Program-made: the position numbers and the translations under genes
Part shown: positions 11,949 through 20,263 of the stretch, in pieces
Layout of the letters: each line of letters opens with the position of its first letter
How positions within the stretch are numbered: position 1 is the first letter of the stretch
DNA from: Acidiflorens sp963847715
GTDB lineage: Bacteria; Acidobacteriota; Terriglobia; Terriglobales; Acidobacteriaceae
Length of the DNA stretch: 64,000 nucleotides
Direction: 5' to 3'
Assembly: GCA_963847715.1 (NCBI GenBank)
Contig: CAWKAZ010000013.1
Span: 274,160-338,159, forward strand
Notes under the pieces: generated by a model
Seen by the model: the letters and a program-made list of their open reading frames with translations, nothing else
What the model was told of the DNA's origin: nothing
The model's database searches: none

Positions 11949-13400
11949 TTATCTTTCTGGCTCGGGCACAACCGGCAGACTGCGATGTCCTGCCGCATCG
12001 ACCGCGCGTACGCCGAATATCACATTATCCTTCGAAACCTTCAGGGTTGCACGCGCACCGGTGCTGACCGTTTGGACGTACTCCCAATCAGGCGCGCTGG
12101 TCGAGCGCCAGACTATCTCGTAGGCAACCGCGCCGATAGACGGTTCCCAAGTCAAAGTCGTGTTGTTATCAAGGTCCTTGGTTACCATCTTCACGCTCGG
12201 GGGAGGGGCTGGAGCGGCAGCCAGCGACGCCAATACCGCAGCATTCAGACGCGCCACGTGCGCCACATATTCGAAATTTACAAACTTTGGCAAGTCTCCA
12301 AATTCGATGCCCTTTTCCGTACGGACGTTCTGATGTTGGCGGTTAAAGTCCTCGCGGAACTCCGTGAAGCGGACCGCGGCGAAGCCCTGCTGGTTGAAGG
12401 AATAGTGGTCGCCGCCACGCAGGAAACGATCTAAGCGGAAAATCAGCAGCGGCTTCACACCCGCGTCGTACGAGCGCCCGACATCGGCGACATAGCGGGC
12501 TAGTTCCCGGGAAGTCGAATCGCTCTCCCCCCCGAGCATCCGGATGTGCCGAATTTCCGCCTCGGTCGCGGCCGTCGGTAGCCCTTCAGAAAAGACGCGC
12601 ACCACGCCCGCATCCTGCTCCGGCCCAAGATTTCCGCCAACAATGTCGTTATTCAAGACGGCTTCGATCTTCCATCCTTGCTCTTTCGCCATCTTCGCGA
12701 AATGCTTGCTGCCGTTCAACCCCTGCTCTTCGCCGGCAACAGTCAGAAAAATAATCGTCGCCGGAAACTTGATCCGGCTCGCAGCTTTGCTCAGAACCCG
12801 GGCGCATTCCAGGCTTACGGCGGTCCCGCTGGCGTCGTCATTCGCTCCCGGCGCAGGATCGGTGACATTGCCGTTATCGCTGTTGCGCGAATCGTAGTGC
12901 CCGGTGACCAGCACGATGCGATCTGCTTGCTTCGGGTCAGACCCCTTCAGAACCGCATAAACATTGGTGATTTCCGTCGGTTTTGGGATACGCTCCGTCG
13001 GCTGCTCTGTAAACGTGTCGATCTTCACCTCAAGACAGCCGCCGCATTCCTTCGCGTAGCGCTCAAATTCCGCCTTGATCCACTCCCGCGCCGCGCCAAT
13101 CCCCCTGCCGGTTTTGACCGATTCCTCATCCTGAGCCGAAAGCGTGGAGCGATTGTTAAAGCTGACCAGCTTTTCGATCGTTTGCTGAATGCGATCCACA
13201 GAAATTTCACGAAGCTCGCCCGAAATCGCCCGATCGGCATGCGGATTCGACGCAAGTTGCGGTGGGCTAAGATCCGCCTCCTGCGCACGGGATGCGGGCG
13301 CAAAAAGCACCAAGGCAACCATAACGGCAGCCGCGGCATATATGAACGAATGCCGGAAACGGGAAAACTGAGGGCGGGGACAATTTTCTTGGCAACCCAC
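11949..13400 (-). CDS. Exported M28-family zinc metallopeptidase with C-terminal FN3-like domain
   Basis: Exported aminopeptidase-like enzyme of 483 residues. The M28 metal ligands appear in order: VTGHYDSRNSD (His, Asp), PGANDDASGT (bridging Asp), AGEEQGLNGS (Glu-Glu), NNDIVGG (Asp) and GGDHYSFN (His), so both zinc sites look complete. A signal peptide (FIYAAAAVMVALVLFAPASRAQ) leads the protein and the last 90 residues resemble a fibronectin type III fold. The start is GTG 13400 with AGAGGAAAAGG just upstream; the frame stays open further but only because it runs antisense to the acidic miniprotein gene at 13461. The miniprotein gene is divergent and about 60 bases away. Confidence 0.92.
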   Translation of the reverse strand: MGCQENCPRPQFSRFRHSFIYAAAAVMVALVLFAPASRAQEADLSPPQLASNPHADRAISGELREISVDRIQQTIEKLVSFNNRSTLSAQDEESVKTGRGIGAAREWIKAEFERYAKECGGCLEVKIDTFTEQPTERIPKPTEITNVYAVLKGSDPKQADRIVLVTGHYDSRNSDNGNVTDPAPGANDDASGTAVSLECARVLSKAASRIKFPATIIFLTVAGEEQGLNGSKHFAKMAKEQGWKIEAVLNNDIVGGNLGPEQDAGVVRVFSEGLPTAATEAEIRHIRMLGGESDSTSRELARYVADVGRSYDAGVKPLLIFRLDRFLRGGDHYSFNQQGFAAVRFTEFREDFNRQHQNVRTEKGIEFGDLPKFVNFEYVAHVARLNAAVLASLAAAPAPPPSVKMVTKDLDNNTTLTWEPSIGAVAYEIVWRSTSAPDWEYVQTVSTGARATLKVSKDNVIFGVRAVDAAGHRSLPVVPEPER

Positions 13401-13460
13401 TTGACCTTTTCCTCTCGAAGAAACTAAATATAACAGGGTATCCCGAGCGTGGAGGAAATC

Positions 13461-13670
13461 ATGGTGTACTGTCCAGAATGCGAGACTGACCTCGACATCG
13501 ACGAAGATGAGGTCGATGAAGGCGCGGTCGTCTCGTGCCCGGAGTGCGGCACCGACTTCGAGGTGATTACCGTCAATCCCGTCGAACTGAAAATCGTCGG
13601 CGAAGACGAGATCGAAGAAGATGAAGACGAAGAAGAAGCCGACGAAGAAGAGGAAGAGGACGAAGACTGA
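13461..13670 (+). CDS. LysW-like zinc-ribbon miniprotein with polyacidic tail
   Basis: 69 residues. Two CPEC knuckles (YCPECETDL and SCPECGTDF) followed by EVITVNPVELKIV closely follow the LysW/ArgW amino-carrier pattern (CPEC...CPxCG..EV....P.EL). LysW carries the growing lysine or arginine precursor on the gamma-carboxyl of a C-terminal Glu in an EDWGE motif. Here that motif is absent: the protein ends in a long Asp/Glu run finishing in EDED. It may be a relative with another role. ATG 13461 has a perfect GGAGG (13451-13455) five bases upstream; the in-frame GTG 13449 overlaps that site. No lysine or arginine biosynthesis genes are next to it. Confidence 0.8.
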   Translation: MVYCPECETDLDIDEDEVDEGAVVSCPECGTDFEVITVNPVELKIVGEDEIEEDEDEEEADEEEEEDED

Positions 13671-13738
13671 GAACCTCTGAATGCATCCGGGTCCGCAGCC
13701 TGGTAGCAGCGGCTGCGGCATCGTTTTTTCTGGCGTCC

Positions 13739-14080
13739 ATGCTGGCCCCCGCGGCTGCGAGGGGCAATGAACCAGCCAAGAAGCCGAAGCCCTACGCCCT
13801 GATTTATGGAACGGTCTGGGACCCCGACGGCCATCCCATGTACGGGGTTAAAGTCAAGATCCGGCGCGCCGAAGAAAAAAAGGCTCGCTGGGAGCTCTAT
13901 TCCAACCACACCGGCGAATTCGCCCAGCGAGTGCCGCCCGGCAAGGCCGACTACATCGTCTGGGCCGATGTGAAAGGGTACAAACTACCATCCGGCAAGC
14001 CATTGAAGCCGGGCTCGGAAGTAGCCGTGCACATCGACGACGATGAGCGTGCCGACATCGGTCTTCATTTAGACTGGTAA
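13739..14080 (+). CDS. Small exported carboxypeptidase-regulatory-like domain protein
   Basis: 113 residues from ATG 13739. The core (LIYGTVWDPDGHPMYGVKVK ... YSNHTGEFAQRVPPG) is a beta-sandwich carboxypeptidase regulatory-like domain, common in exported acidobacterial proteins. The true start is probably upstream: the frame before 13739 encodes RVRSLVAAAAASFFLASM, a good signal peptide, but contains no ATG, GTG or TTG. CTG 13667, which overlaps the preceding TGA and has GAGG (13656-13659) seven bases before it, is the best candidate and would couple translation to the LysW-like gene. A similar exported domain protein follows at 14122. Confidence 0.7.
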   Translation: MLAPAAARGNEPAKKPKPYALIYGTVWDPDGHPMYGVKVKIRRAEEKKARWELYSNHTGEFAQRVPPGKADYIVWADVKGYKLPSGKPLKPGSEVAVHIDDDERADIGLHLDW

Positions 14081-14121
14081 GGGCTGCCGGACATGTGGAA
14101 TCGGCGCCACGGGGTGTGCTC

Positions 14122-14511
14122 ATGAAGAAAGTGGCTCTTGCGGGTTCATTGCTGATTCTCTCGCTGGTCTTCCTCCTGCCAACACCAGCCACAGCGCAGT
14201 TGTTTGGCCGCGATCCGAAGCCGCAAAAGACCCGGCTGCTGACAGGCAAGGTGCTGGATGCAGGCGACAGTCCCCTGCAGAACGCCGTCGTTTACCTGAC
14301 CAACACGCACACCCGCACCGTAAAGACCTACATTGTAGGACCCGATGGAGCCTATCGCTTCCCCGCCCTTCAGCCCACGACTGATTACGAGGTCTATGCC
14401 CAATACAACAATCGCAAGAGCGGCACAAAAACGGTCAGCCAGTTCGATGATCGTGCGCAGGTGTACATCAGCCTGAAAATCGACACCAAGGCCGACGCCA
14501 ACGCCAAGTAG
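14122..14511 (+). CDS. Exported carboxypeptidase-regulatory-like domain protein
   Basis: 129 residues: signal peptide MKKVALAGSLLILSLVFLL ending near ATAQ, then a beta-sandwich regulatory-like domain (LLTGKVLDAGDSPLQNAVVY ... GPDGAYRFPALQPTTDYEV). Such domains bind nothing catalytic on their own and probably act in folding, adhesion or as periplasmic modules. The start at ATG 14122 has GGGG seven bases upstream; an in-frame GTG at 14095 would place nine residues before the signal peptide and is less likely. It is the second of two similar small exported proteins in tandem (about 40 bases apart), suggesting duplication. Confidence 0.8.
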   Translation: MKKVALAGSLLILSLVFLLPTPATAQLFGRDPKPQKTRLLTGKVLDAGDSPLQNAVVYLTNTHTRTVKTYIVGPDGAYRFPALQPTTDYEVYAQYNNRKSGTKTVSQFDDRAQVYISLKIDTKADANAK

Positions 14512-14594
14512 TCCGATCACCCGTCACCCAGGCGTAACTTGCGGCTGCGATTACACTGCCGCTACATTCGAGACTGTTTCCACGTGAAACCTTC

Positions 14595-15173
14595 ATGTCC
14601 CTGATCACCTCGGCGGGCATCACATTGCTGGTTGCCGGTGCCGCGATCTATGCGGCCATCGTCTATAACGGACTGGTGCGCCTGCAGAATGAAATCGTCC
14701 GCTCCTGGGCCAACATTGACGTGCTACTGAAGCAGCGTCACGACGAGGTTCCGAACCTGGTGGCCTGCGTCAAAGGCTACATGGACTACGAGCGGCAAAC
14801 CCTCGAAGCAGTGACCCAGGCCCGAGCCGCTTCGATGAGCGCGGTTAGCATTCCTCAAAAAGCGCAGGCTGACCTGATGCTAACCGGCGCTCTGCGGTCC
14901 TTTTTTGTGGTGGCGGAGGGATACCCGCAATTGAAGGCCGACCAGAATTTTCTCGAGCTGCAGAATCGTATTTCGGAACTGGAAGAGCGAATCGCCGACC
15001 GCCGCGAGTTTTTCAACGATGGCGTTAACACCTATAACACCCGGATCGCGCAAATCCCTGACGTATTGCTTGCGCGTATGATGAAGCTCCAGCCGCGACC
15101 GATGTTCCAGGTGAGGCCACAAGAACGGCAACAAGTGCAGGTGACTCTATCGCGGGGCCAGGCGCAAGGGTAA
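14595..15173 (+). CDS. lemA: LemA family protein
   Basis: 192 residues: one N-terminal membrane helix (ITLLVAGAAIYAAIVYNGLV) followed by the LemA four-helix domain with the typical LQNEIVRSWANIDVLLKQRHDEVPNLV and YTNNTRI-like NTYNTRIAQIPDVLLA segments. The bulk probably faces the periplasm or outside. Its role is unclear; in other bacteria it occurs near YgcG or M48 peptidase genes, neither of which is seen here. It converges with rpsA and shares the hairpin at 15207-15230. Confidence 0.92.
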   Translation: MSLITSAGITLLVAGAAIYAAIVYNGLVRLQNEIVRSWANIDVLLKQRHDEVPNLVACVKGYMDYERQTLEAVTQARAASMSAVSIPQKAQADLMLTGALRSFFVVAEGYPQLKADQNFLELQNRISELEERIADRREFFNDGVNTYNTRIAQIPDVLLARMMKLQPRPMFQVRPQERQQVQVTLSRGQAQG

Positions 15174-15199
15174 GCTTAGCCAGTCGGGCACCGTCGCGA

Positions 15200-15230
15200 A
15201 AAAGAAAAGGCCACCGCTGCCGGTGGCCTT
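15200..15230 (-). terminator. Rho-independent terminator of rpsA (probably bidirectional)
   Basis: Stem AAGGCCACCG / CGGTGGCCTT (15207-15216 and 15221-15230) with a four-base loop. On the minus strand it is followed by a U-rich run (TTTTCTTTTT), fitting the rpsA transcript; lemA on the plus strand converges on it. Confidence 0.88.
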
Positions 15231-15257
15231 CAACTGTTCAAAATAGTTAACGGAAGC

Positions 15258-17165
15258 TTAGTTGCTATCCCCGCCTGCCCGCTTCCACGAGATCAAATCG
15301 CCGATCGTCGTGCTGTTCGAGGAAGAGGAAGACGACGGATGCTTGTACGATTCCACTTCCTGCCGCGATGCTTCTTCTCCGACCGCCCGGATGCTCAGGC
15401 CAACCTTCTTTTCTTCCTGATTCATCTTGATGATCTTGAAGTCGAATTCCGCGCCAGGCTCCAAGTGCATCGGCTGTCCGTTGCCATCGACGGCTTCCGA
15501 ATTGTGGCAGAGGCCTTCGATGCCTTCGGCGATTTCGACAAACGCTCCGAAGTTTGCCACACGCAGAACCTTGCCATGGACGATGTCGCCAATGCGGTGC
15601 TGCGCGAAGAATGAATCCCAAACATCGGGCTGCATCTGCTTCACGCCGAGCGAGAGGCGCCGCTTGTCCGGCTCAATCGCCAGAATCACGGCCTTTACTT
15701 TGTCACCTTTCTTCAATACTTCGGAAGGATGCTTCACGCGAGTCGTCCAGCTCAGGTTACTAACATGGACTAAGCCGTCGATCCCATCTTCGATTTCAAT
15801 GAACGCGCCAAACTCGGTCAGGTTACGCACTCGGCCCTCAACCGTCGCACCCACTGGATACTTATCGTGCAGCGTGTCCCAGGGGTTGGACGCAAGTTGC
15901 CGCATGCCAAGCGAAATCCGGCGCTCGGTCGGATTCACGCTCAACACGACGCAATCGACTTCATCGTTTACGTTGACCAGCTTCGACGGATGCTTCATCC
16001 GCTTCGACCAGGTCATTTCGCTGACGTGGACGAGGCCTTCAATGCCCTGTTCCAGTTCGACGAAAGCTCCGTAGTCGGTCACGCTGATCACACGTCCGTG
16101 AACGTGTGCGCCCACCGGATACCGGTGCTCTGCATCGAGCCACGGGTCAGGCGTGAGCTGTTTGAAGCCGAGCGAGACGCGCTGCTTGTCTTTGTCGTAC
16201 TTCAGCACCTTCACCTGAATCTGGTCACCGACATTAACCAGGTCGCGCGGATGTGTCAGGCGTCCCCACGACATGTCGGTGATGTGCAACAGGCCGTCGA
16301 TTCCGCCCATGTCAACGAACGCGCCGTACTCGGTCAGGTTCTTGACGATGCCGGTGAGGACACTGCCTTCTTCCAGGTGCTCAAGCGTCTTGCCGCGCTT
16401 TTCGTTCTGCTCTTCTTCCAGAAGCTGCTTGCGCGAAACGACAATGTTGCCGCGCTTCTTGTTGAGCTTGATGATCGCGACTTCGATCGTCTGGCCCTTC
16501 ATGCCGTCCAGATTCCGAATCGGACGCAGATCCACCTGCGAGCCGGGCAGGAAGGCGCGCGCCCCCTGAATGTCGATGGTCAGGCCACCCTTGATTCGTT
16601 CCACGACCACGCCCTTAATGGGCTTTTTCTCGTTATAGGCGCGCTCAATCTCATCCCATGAACGCAGCCGTTGCGCCTTCAGGTGCGAGAGGTTGATGTA
16701 ACCCTCTTCGGCCTCGCCCTTGTCGCGCATCACATCGATCTCGTCGCCCGGCTTAAACCGCGGCTTGCCCTCGTGATCGAGGATCTCCGCGATCGGCGCC
16801 ATGCCTTCGGATTTTGCCCCGATATCCACCACCACGTGGGTCGCGGTCAGTTTGACCACCGTGCCCTTGATGACGTGATCTTCGCCCACTGAATCTTCGG
16901 TTTCGGTCTCGAAACTCTGTAGGGCGGCGGCGAAATCGTCGCTCGCCAGGGCGGCATTCTCGGCGGCCGCATCTTCGGCGGCGCTGTGTCCGTGGGTGTC
17001 ATTTTCGTGGTCGGCAGGGGCGGAAGCGAGTTCCGCGGGCGAAGGTTGTGCGTGCTCAGGAGCGTCTACTACGGCCGAGCCGCCGGCATGGGTGTCGTGT
17101 GAAGTTGTCATGGTTTCAATGCTGGATTCAAGGTTACGGGCTGTACTGTCGTCGAACAAATTCAT
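15258..17165 (-). CDS. rpsA: 30S ribosomal protein S1
   Basis: RNA-binding ribosomal protein that brings mRNA to the 30S subunit. 635 residues with six S1 OB-fold repeats; repeats three to five carry the typical core (for example EYGAFVDMGGIDGLLH, DYGAFVELEQGIEGLVHVSE, EFGAFIEIEDGIDGLVHVS). About 95 acidic and Ala-rich residues precede the first repeat, longer than in E. coli, and the last 30 residues form a Ser-rich tail. ATG 17165 is used, with GAGG very close upstream; ATG 17111 (MTTSHDTHAGG) is an alternative but lacks a ribosome site. It is transcribed alone, ending at the hairpin at 15207-15230. Confidence 0.97.
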   Translation of the reverse strand: MNLFDDSTARNLESSIETMTTSHDTHAGGSAVVDAPEHAQPSPAELASAPADHENDTHGHSAAEDAAAENAALASDDFAAALQSFETETEDSVGEDHVIKGTVVKLTATHVVVDIGAKSEGMAPIAEILDHEGKPRFKPGDEIDVMRDKGEAEEGYINLSHLKAQRLRSWDEIERAYNEKKPIKGVVVERIKGGLTIDIQGARAFLPGSQVDLRPIRNLDGMKGQTIEVAIIKLNKKRGNIVVSRKQLLEEEQNEKRGKTLEHLEEGSVLTGIVKNLTEYGAFVDMGGIDGLLHITDMSWGRLTHPRDLVNVGDQIQVKVLKYDKDKQRVSLGFKQLTPDPWLDAEHRYPVGAHVHGRVISVTDYGAFVELEQGIEGLVHVSEMTWSKRMKHPSKLVNVNDEVDCVVLSVNPTERRISLGMRQLASNPWDTLHDKYPVGATVEGRVRNLTEFGAFIEIEDGIDGLVHVSNLSWTTRVKHPSEVLKKGDKVKAVILAIEPDKRRLSLGVKQMQPDVWDSFFAQHRIGDIVHGKVLRVANFGAFVEIAEGIEGLCHNSEAVDGNGQPMHLEPGAEFDFKIIKMNQEEKKVGLSIRAVGEEASRQEVESYKHPSSSSSSNSTTIGDLISWKRAGGDSN

Positions 17166-17502
17166 AGCCTCGGTGTCGGCGCATTCGTGCGCGACTGGTG
17201 CGGGACGTGGTCTTGCGGACTGCTGGTGTGCTCTTTAGGTTGCGTTGAGGCCGACCTGGCGGACGACCCTAGGACAATTCCAGCTGGTTCGAAACCGCGT
17301 CCAATAGGGACTCTTTGACTATAGCAACGGGTTTCGAACAGTGTCAAACGCGATTCCGGGGACAACCAGAGAATTTACAGACTTGTCATACTGAGCCTCT
17401 CAACCTCGTGCCGCAGCACTAGGCAAACCTTGCCTGTTTGGTCCTTTAGCTCTCTCTGCCAGAGCCTCGTAGCTCGCAGCGGTTTTCTGCTACCCTCCCC
17501 CC
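17166..17502. other. Divergent intergenic region between rpsA and the HIT gene
   Basis: 337 bases with no convincing reading frame. It must hold the promoters for rpsA (leftward) and the HIT-protein gene (rightward), but I cannot pick clear -35/-10 pairs. No long hairpin or repeat was recognised. Confidence 0.5.
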
Positions 17503-17994
17503 ATGGACCACCTTTGGACTCCGTGGCGCTATGCCTACGTGACCGGCGCCGACCTGATTTCCGGCTGCATATTCTGCGATGCCCCCAAACAGGGCGATAA
17601 ACAGGCCCGCATCGTGCACCGTGGGACGCACTGCTACGTCATCCTCAATACCTATCCCTACACGAATGGCCACGTCATGGTCGTTCCCTACGCCCATCTG
17701 GATGAGCTACAGAAGCTCCCAGCCGACGCCGCCCAGGAAATGATGGCTTTGACCCAGAAAATGGAGACCGTTCTCCGCAAGCTCTACGTGCCGGATGGCA
17801 TCAATCTGGGCATGAATATCGGCAAATCCGCAGGAGCAGGCGTTGCCGGCCACATCCACATGCACATCCTGCCCCGCTGGGTAGCGGACGCAAACTTCAT
17901 CAGCGTGATCGGCGAGACACGAGTGCTGCCGGAAACGCTGGAGGTGACATGGGAGAGGATACGGAAGGCGTTTGCGGCGCCGATGACGCCCTAG
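17503..17994 (+). CDS. HIT-family nucleotide hydrolase/phosphorylase (Ap4A-type)
   Basis: 163 residues, cytosolic. The histidine triad is GHIHMHILPRW (HxHxH), and the N-terminal half carries CIFCD, as in the Fhit/Ap4A-hydrolase branch. The TPWRYAYVTG start resembles the bacterial and archaeal HIT group that acts on diadenosine polyphosphates or adenosine-5'-monophosphate adducts. The substrate cannot be fixed from sequence. It converges on the S9 peptidase gene, whose stop is 11 bases beyond. Confidence 0.92.
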   Translation: MDHLWTPWRYAYVTGADLISGCIFCDAPKQGDKQARIVHRGTHCYVILNTYPYTNGHVMVVPYAHLDELQKLPADAAQEMMALTQKMETVLRKLYVPDGINLGMNIGKSAGAGVAGHIHMHILPRWVADANFISVIGETRVLPETLEVTWERIRKAFAAPMTP

Positions 17995-18005
17995 CCGTGG
18001 CTATT

Positions 18006-20135
18006 TCACCTCATCTCCCGCCCAAAGAACTCCTCTGTAGCCCCGTACGCCTTGATCCAGCTCTCCCACATTAGGAAATCGTGAACCTCGTCGGGGAAAA
18101 CCATTTGCTCGACGTGTACCTTCTGTTCGCGCAGACGCTGCAACAAATCGACCGTTTGTGAAAACGGGACGTTGCGGTCGTCGTCTCCTTGAATGAGCAG
18201 AACAGGCGACCTCCAGGTGGCAATCGCCGCGTTTGGCGACGACTCAAAAGCCAGCTTGACGGCAGCATCGTGATCGGGCGCATCCGCCGGAATGTCTTCC
18301 CGGAAGTCCGACCAGTCATGTACGCCGTGCAAATCGACGCCCGCCGCGAACAGGTCCGAGTTGTGAGCCAGGCCCATCGCGGTGAGATACCCGCCATACG
18401 ATCCGCCCCATAAACCAATTCGTTTCCCATTCACATTGGGCAAGCCCAGCAAATATTTCCCCGCGGCCACAATATCTCGATACTCGCCGCCGCCCCGCGG
18501 TCCTCCGTCAACCGTTTCGCGGAAATGTCGCCCATACATAATGCCGGTCCGGTAATTCACCGCCAGCACCACATACCCGCGGCTCGCCAGATACTGATTC
18601 ATCGCGTAGGAGTTGTGGTAATAGTCCATGTAATGGAAGCCCAGCATCATCTGTCGGATTGATCCGCCATGAATGAAGATCAGCGCCGGGCGTTTCCCGC
18701 TTTCCTTCGGCTCGAACATTTGCCCGTGAATCTCCCATCCGTCGGCGGTTTTGAAGATCACTTGCTTCGGCGTGACCAGTTGCGACGATGGAAAGTCCGC
18801 AGACAGCGCCGCTTTCGCGATCATCTCCCTGCCGTTGCCGTTTACAACGTAAGGCATGGCGGGATTCGTAGCCGTCGAACCGAGGCAAACCACCTTGCCC
18901 GCCACTTCCAGCGGTGTCCACTCCATTGTCTCGCCGCGCGTCAGGGCTTGCGGCGTTCCACCTTCGACCGGGACGCGCCACAGATGGCGTCGGTCGATGT
19001 CGAGAGGATCCTTGTCAACCTGGTTAGAAGAAAAGATGACGGAGCCTTTATCTGCACTCAGCGTCACATCTTCCGTCTCGAATTTTCCGGGAGTTAGAAG
19101 CGTGGCCACCCCTCCCGAAGTCGTGACCGAATAAAGGTGATTCCATCCATTCCGCTCAGACGAAAAAGTGATGCGGTTTTTCGCGGCGAATTGGAACGAC
19201 TTGTCTTCTGTCAGCAGAGGCAGCGAATCATCCAGACCGTTGCCGCTCTTCCACAGCTCTCGTGCCGAATCTCCGGCAACGTCATACACCCAGATCGCCC
19301 AGGGCAGCGGCAGCTGCGGAATCAACGGCTGCTTCATCTCCTTCCCGACAAGCCGTACGAAGGCAAGCTGGCTGCCGTCGGGCGACCAGCGCGGAAAAAG
19401 GTCGCGATCGGCGCTCGGCGAAACGTAACGCAGTGTACTGCGGCCGAATTCGTAAATGACGATGAAGCTGTGATCGCCGCGGTCGCTGACGAAGGCCACC
19501 TTCTTCCCGTCTGGCGACCAGCGCGGTACCGAGTTGGCACCGCGCGCAAAGGTTAGAGCTTTCGCTTTTTCCTTCCCTGAGATCGGAGCGATCCAGATCT
19601 GCTTCTTCGCCGCCCACACGGCAAACTCGCCGCTCGGCGAGATCTGAATGTCTTCGCAATCCTCCTCATCGCAGCCCATGTCGCCGAGCAATCGTGGCTC
19701 GCTGGAACCACTCTCATTTTTATCTACGTCCATCGTCCACACTTGCTGCGTACGCTTCTCCACGCCGCTGGTCGGATCGGCAGTTTCACCCGCTGCATTG
19801 GACTCACTGCCGCGCGCATAGACCGCTGTCTTTCCGTCGGGCGCCAGCTTCAGCGCGGCGATCGGCATGCCGTCGTCGCCCACGTAATGCGTGACCTGCC
19901 GCGCCTCAAAATTGGGAGCATCTGCCACCCAGACGTTGCGCTCCCCCTTCGTTGTGAAAACCCAAGCGATTCGCCCCGCCTGGCTGGCGGCCACAAGATT
20001 CGTCGGAAAGGGCGAACCAAGAACTTGCTCGAGACTAAAGGGCTGGGACGCCGGCTGTGCAGAACCGGGAAGGGGGAACAAACACTGCAGGAAAACGCAC
20101 ACGCACAACCCAATCTTCATGTCTCGAAGTCTCAT
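18006..20135 (-). CDS. Exported S9-family prolyl-oligopeptidase-like peptidase
   Basis: 709 residues. After a signal peptide (IGLCVCVFLQCLFPLPGSAQ) comes a TolB/WD40-like beta-propeller with repeated RWSPDGKKVAFVSDR and RWSPDGSQLAFVR blades, then an alpha/beta hydrolase domain with Ser in WGGSYGGYLTA, Asp in QGDDDRNVP and His in PDEVHDF. It probably cleaves peptides in the periplasm or outside. ATG 20135 is chosen because it leads directly into the signal peptide (ATG 20120 is close behind); an upstream GTG at 20237 would bury it. It is divergent from the TonB-dependent receptor gene, so uptake and peptide degradation may be linked. Confidence 0.93.
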   Translation of the reverse strand: MRLRDMKIGLCVCVFLQCLFPLPGSAQPASQPFSLEQVLGSPFPTNLVAASQAGRIAWVFTTKGERNVWVADAPNFEARQVTHYVGDDGMPIAALKLAPDGKTAVYARGSESNAAGETADPTSGVEKRTQQVWTMDVDKNESGSSEPRLLGDMGCDEEDCEDIQISPSGEFAVWAAKKQIWIAPISGKEKAKALTFARGANSVPRWSPDGKKVAFVSDRGDHSFIVIYEFGRSTLRYVSPSADRDLFPRWSPDGSQLAFVRLVGKEMKQPLIPQLPLPWAIWVYDVAGDSARELWKSGNGLDDSLPLLTEDKSFQFAAKNRITFSSERNGWNHLYSVTTSGGVATLLTPGKFETEDVTLSADKGSVIFSSNQVDKDPLDIDRRHLWRVPVEGGTPQALTRGETMEWTPLEVAGKVVCLGSTATNPAMPYVVNGNGREMIAKAALSADFPSSQLVTPKQVIFKTADGWEIHGQMFEPKESGKRPALIFIHGGSIRQMMLGFHYMDYYHNSYAMNQYLASRGYVVLAVNYRTGIMYGRHFRETVDGGPRGGGEYRDIVAAGKYLLGLPNVNGKRIGLWGGSYGGYLTAMGLAHNSDLFAAGVDLHGVHDWSDFREDIPADAPDHDAAVKLAFESSPNAAIATWRSPVLLIQGDDDRNVPFSQTVDLLQRLREQKVHVEQMVFPDEVHDFLMWESWIKAYGATEEFFGREMR

Positions 20136-20263
20136 GCGCGGCAGACTACGTGAATCATTCCCGATTGACAACCCTCCGCTTCGCCTCTCCAAGGTAACTA
20201 CCGACGGAGCGACGTGAGTGAACCCGCACCTGGACACCAGCTAAACTGAGAAGACCGGTTTTC

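Noticed and set aside
12678..13427. 249-codon plus-strand frame
   Set aside because: Antisense to the M28 peptidase, whose metal motifs are intact.
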